NCBI GenBank assembly: GCA_934215995.1
Contig: CAKQBC010000135.1
Coordinates: forward strand, 1-6,643
Direction: 5' to 3'
Origin: an uncultured Bacillus sp.
GTDB lineage: Bacteria > Bacillota > Bacilli > Bacillales > DSM-1321
Length of the DNA: 6,643 nt
Position 1 is the stretch's first letter, and the number at the start of each line of letters is the position of its first letter. The notes beneath the pieces are model-generated. The model searched no databases. It was not told the origin of the DNA and worked only from the letters and a program-made list of their open reading frames with translations. A program made the translations under genes and the position numbers. Positions 4,895 through 6,643 of this stretch are shown piece after piece.

Positions 4895-5866
4895 TTATAA
4901 GTTTTTGCTGTAAACCGGAGATGTCCGCACTTCAACGGTCAACGCGCCATTTTGGACGGTTGTGCGAAGCAGAAGCGGCGCGCCGGTTGTGTTTTGGAAC
5001 CTGAAATCAAGCGCTCCGTATGCAACGGTCGCGTCCCGTCCTTCCGGTACATAGCCGACTTTCACCGAGTGATTATGCTTTTCGACATATTGAACCCCTA
5101 ATTGATCGATGGCATTGTACAAGGTAGATGAAGTTTGGCAGACCCCTCCGCCAATCCCCATCACCAGCTCGCCGTCGACAGCGACTGGGGCTTCTTGGTA
5201 GCCATTCTCCTCATTGCCGGGCCCGACAGTGGAATTGTAGGAAAAAATATCGCCGTTCCCGATAATCACGTTGTTCAGCGCTTCGGCGGACAGCTCAATG
5301 TTTTTCGTGCGCCCGGCGACCGCGCTGTTGAAATAGGTCGTGTAGGATGCAATCACAACCTCGCCGAGCTGCGGCACTTCTTCAACGCGATAGGCACTCT
5401 CTCTTGTGGTTACCGGGAGCTCGACTGTCCCACCTTTTGCCGAAGCTGTAAGAATCCGATTGACCAATTCCTTCTCATCAAGGACTACGCGGGGCTGGCC
5501 TTTGATGATTTGGCCGTTCGCATCGACTTTATCGGCGACCATCCGCTGGTCGATCCCCGGAGAGCCTTCTTTTCCCCTGGCCCATTCCTTTGCCCATTGT
5601 GTGACTGTCGATTCATATCCGGCATCGTTTGTTCCGTAGCCCAATTCGTCAGGGAAGAACTCTTTCAGTACCTGGCCTGAATTCGGATCGGTGACCGTCA
5701 ATTGTACGGGTTCCGGCTCTTCGATGACTGGTTCAGCCGGTTTCACTTCCTCCTCTTTCTTTACTTCTAGAGGCTCGCTTACCGTCTTTTCTTCTTTTTC
5801 TGTGCAGCCAGCCATTGCTGTTCCCGCCAGCAGCATTAGCATCATAGGCAAAACTTGTTTATTCAT
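4895..5866 (-). CDS. VanW-family lipoprotein
   Basis: The predicted 323-aa protein starts with a lipoprotein signal: MNKQ, a hydrophobic stretch (5-19) and the lipobox MAGC, making C21 the likely lipid-modified residue that anchors it outside the membrane. A charged, proline-rich linker follows (about 22-54, many E, K and P). An unassigned region (55-170) leads to the VanW domain (about 171-302), recognised by TTYFNSAVAGRTKNIELSAE (176-195), the GDIFSYNSTVGP strand (205-216), GIGGGVCQTSSTLYNA (237-252) and the HNHSVKVGYVPEGRDATV region (264-281). The biochemical function of VanW is unknown; it was first seen in vancomycin-resistance clusters but is widespread in Firmicutes and does not by itself indicate resistance. 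The start at 5866 follows GAGGGG closely (three bases from its last G). An upstream ATG at 5926 would place 20 mostly charged residues before the signal peptide and read through that ribosome site. Confidence 0.9.
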   Translation of the reverse strand: MNKQVLPMMLMLLAGTAMAGCTEKEEKTVSEPLEVKKEEEVKPAEPVIEEPEPVQLTVTDPNSGQVLKEFFPDELGYGTNDAGYESTVTQWAKEWARGKEGSPGIDQRMVADKVDANGQIIKGQPRVVLDEKELVNRILTASAKGGTVELPVTTRESAYRVEEVPQLGEVVIASYTTYFNSAVAGRTKNIELSAEALNNVIIGNGDIFSYNSTVGPGNEENGYQEAPVAVDGELVMGIGGGVCQTSSTLYNAIDQLGVQYVEKHNHSVKVGYVPEGRDATVAYGALDFRFQNTTGAPLLLRTTVQNGALTVEVRTSPVYSKNL

Positions 5867-5925
5867 AGACCCCTCTTCACCACTTTTTCTATATTCTCTA
5901 TATCCATCTTTATTCATGTGCGCCA

Positions 5926-5931
5926 ATTATA
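5926..5931 (-). promoter_or_regulatory. Possible -10 element of the VanW-family gene
   Basis: TATAAT on the minus strand 60 bp upstream of the chosen start codon. I find no acceptable -35 hexamer at 16-18 bp, so this is supported only by the -10 match and its position. Confidence 0.3.
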
Positions 5932-6149
5932 TGAATCGGATCCAAGCTGGGCTCCCGTCCTTTTTTAGTCTATATCGGAATGGTGCCCGCCCGTCACCGG
6001 CAGTAGATTTGTTTGGCTTTGTTTGAAGATAAATACATCTTATTAGACGTATGAAAGCTGAAAATGTTGCCGTTTTTCATTGAATTTTACGAATTTTTCC
6101 ATTTAAGTATTCCGGATGCCCCGTATAAGCCGGCATGCGGTTCAGAAAG
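5932..6149. other. Divergent intergenic region between VanW and ATP-grasp genes, no gene seen
   Basis: No ORF with a ribosome site, terminator or RNA gene could be supported here. Weak features are an AAGAT/ATCTT inverted repeat (6027-6042) and an ATGAAA/TTTCAT pair (6051-6080). With the flanking promoter elements the whole gene-free stretch is 5867-6212. Confidence 0.5.
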
Positions 6150-6178
6150 TTGATTGGAACGCCTCGTTGGAATATTAT
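6150..6178 (+). promoter_or_regulatory. Sigma-A promoter of the ATP-grasp gene
   Basis: TTGATT (6150-6155), a 17-bp spacer and TATTAT (6173-6178). Transcription would begin near 6185, giving an untranslated leader of about 28 nt that contains the Shine-Dalgarno site. Confidence 0.68.
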
Positions 6179-6190
6179 AGAAACCAACGA
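6164..6190 (+). promoter_or_regulatory. Inverted repeat flanking the -10 of the ATP-grasp gene promoter
   Basis: TCGTTGG (6164-6170) and CCAACGA (6184-6190) are a perfect 7-bp inverted repeat with a 13-bp spacer. The spacer contains the TATTAT -10 element, and the right arm covers the predicted transcription start. A dimeric repressor bound here would block the promoter. This is inference from position and symmetry only. Confidence 0.42.
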
Positions 6191-6212
6191 ACGCACAGGG
6201 GGAGACATCTAA

Positions 6213-6643
6213 ATGAAAAAAATATATATCATTCATGAAAATGACGAGTGGACACAGCATTTGACGAAACGGCTGGATGAACTGGAGCTTCCGTATGAGT
6301 CGTGGCATTTGGATAAAGGGATTGTCGATCTGACTGCAGAGCCTCCTGAAGGGGTTTTTTATAACCGGATGAGTGCTTCATCGCATACAAGGGGCCACCG
6401 GTATGCACCGGAATTGGCAGGGGGCGTCCTTGCCTGGCTTGAATTCCATAACAGGAAGGTTTTCAACGGGTCAGCAGCTTTGCATCTCGAACTCAGCAAA
6501 ATCAATCAATATACCGCTCTTGAGGCAAGCGGCATCCGCACACCGAAAACAATCGGGGCTGTCGGCCGCAAACAGATTATCGAGGCGGCGGAAAAACTCG
6601 GGAAAACGCCGTTCATCACAAAGCATAACCGTGCCGGCAAAGG
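6213..6643 (+). CDS. ATP-grasp ligase-like protein (RimK/alpha-L-glutamate ligase type), N-terminal part
   Basis: The first 143 codons are present; the gene runs off the window. The N-terminal region (1-36) is an alpha/beta pre-ATP-grasp segment starting MKKIYIIHENDEW. It is followed by VFYNRMSASSHTRGHRYAP (48-66), a linker with VFNGSAALHLELSKINQYTALEASGIRTPKT (83-113), where S95 and K96 resemble the ligase-type entry into the ATP-grasp domain, and PFITKHNRAGKG (133-144), a lysine plus glycine-rich loop as used to bind ATP. ATP-grasp ligases form amide bonds through an acylphosphate; the RimK branch adds amino acids, often glutamate, to proteins or small molecules. The actual substrate is not readable and the catalytic C-terminal half is outside the window. 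The start has AGGGGGAGA (6197-6205) at good spacing and its own promoter. It diverges from the VanW gene; no functional link is evident. Confidence 0.8.
   Translation, partial: MKKIYIIHENDEWTQHLTKRLDELELPYESWHLDKGIVDLTAEPPEGVFYNRMSASSHTRGHRYAPELAGGVLAWLEFHNRKVFNGSAALHLELSKINQYTALEASGIRTPKTIGAVGRKQIIEAAEKLGKTPFITKHNRAGK

Noticed and set aside
5135..5680. 181-codon plus-strand ORF opposite the VanW-family gene
   Set aside because: The minus strand encodes a clear VanW domain over the same bases; the opposite frame has no ribosome site and no known domain.
4895..5926. Longer start of the VanW-family gene at 5926
   Set aside because: It would begin inside the possible -10 region and put 20 charged residues before the signal peptide, reading through the GAGGGG ribosome site.
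5931..6026. 31-codon plus-strand ORF in the divergent intergenic region
   Set aside because: It has no Shine-Dalgarno site, no promoter in the right place and no recognisable sequence.

Overview
The window is about 6.6 kb of a low-to-moderate GC Firmicutes chromosome, most likely order Bacillales (Bacillaceae or Planococcaceae). The reasons are strong purine-rich Shine-Dalgarno sites, sigma-A promoters with 17-bp spacers, a T-box leader in front of an aminoacyl-tRNA synthetase gene, a VanW-type lipoprotein, and intrinsic terminators after several genes. I cannot name the species. No mobile element, CRISPR array, rRNA or tRNA gene is visible.

Layout from left to right. Positions 2-286 hold the C-terminal end of a divergent SEDS (FtsW/RodA/SpoVE) membrane protein, closed by a terminator. 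A TrmO-type tRNA methyltransferase gene (437-892) follows. Next comes a strong promoter (923-951), a 38-codon small ORF with its own Shine-Dalgarno site (990-1106), and two mutually exclusive hairpins, one of which buries the Shine-Dalgarno site of an EamA/DMT transporter gene (1153-2049). A terminator at 2093-2118 separates this from a convergent proS gene (2126-3562, minus), which encodes a compact archaeal/eukaryotic-type prolyl-tRNA synthetase. The 285 bp upstream of proS are a T-box riboswitch with a readable proline specifier (CCU), antiterminator, terminator and promoter. Divergent from proS are a PhnA/YjdM-type zinc-ribbon gene (4097-4435) and an IsdG-type haem monooxygenase gene (4533-4853), ended by a bidirectional terminator. 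A VanW-family lipoprotein gene (4895-5866, minus) and a truncated ATP-grasp ligase-like gene (6213 to the window edge, plus) diverge from a 346-bp intergenic region.

The genes are mostly single-gene transcription units of housekeeping or accessory type rather than one pathway. The most unusual part is not a protein but the leader of the EamA transporter gene. Promoter, small ORF with four consecutive prolines, stop codon, 11-bp hairpin beginning at the next base, and a competing anti-Shine-Dalgarno hairpin are arranged as expected for translational attenuation. The T-box in front of proS is a known class of regulator, but it can be read here almost base by base. Two other candidate operators, near-palindromes at 4490-4508 and 6164-6190, sit over promoter elements.
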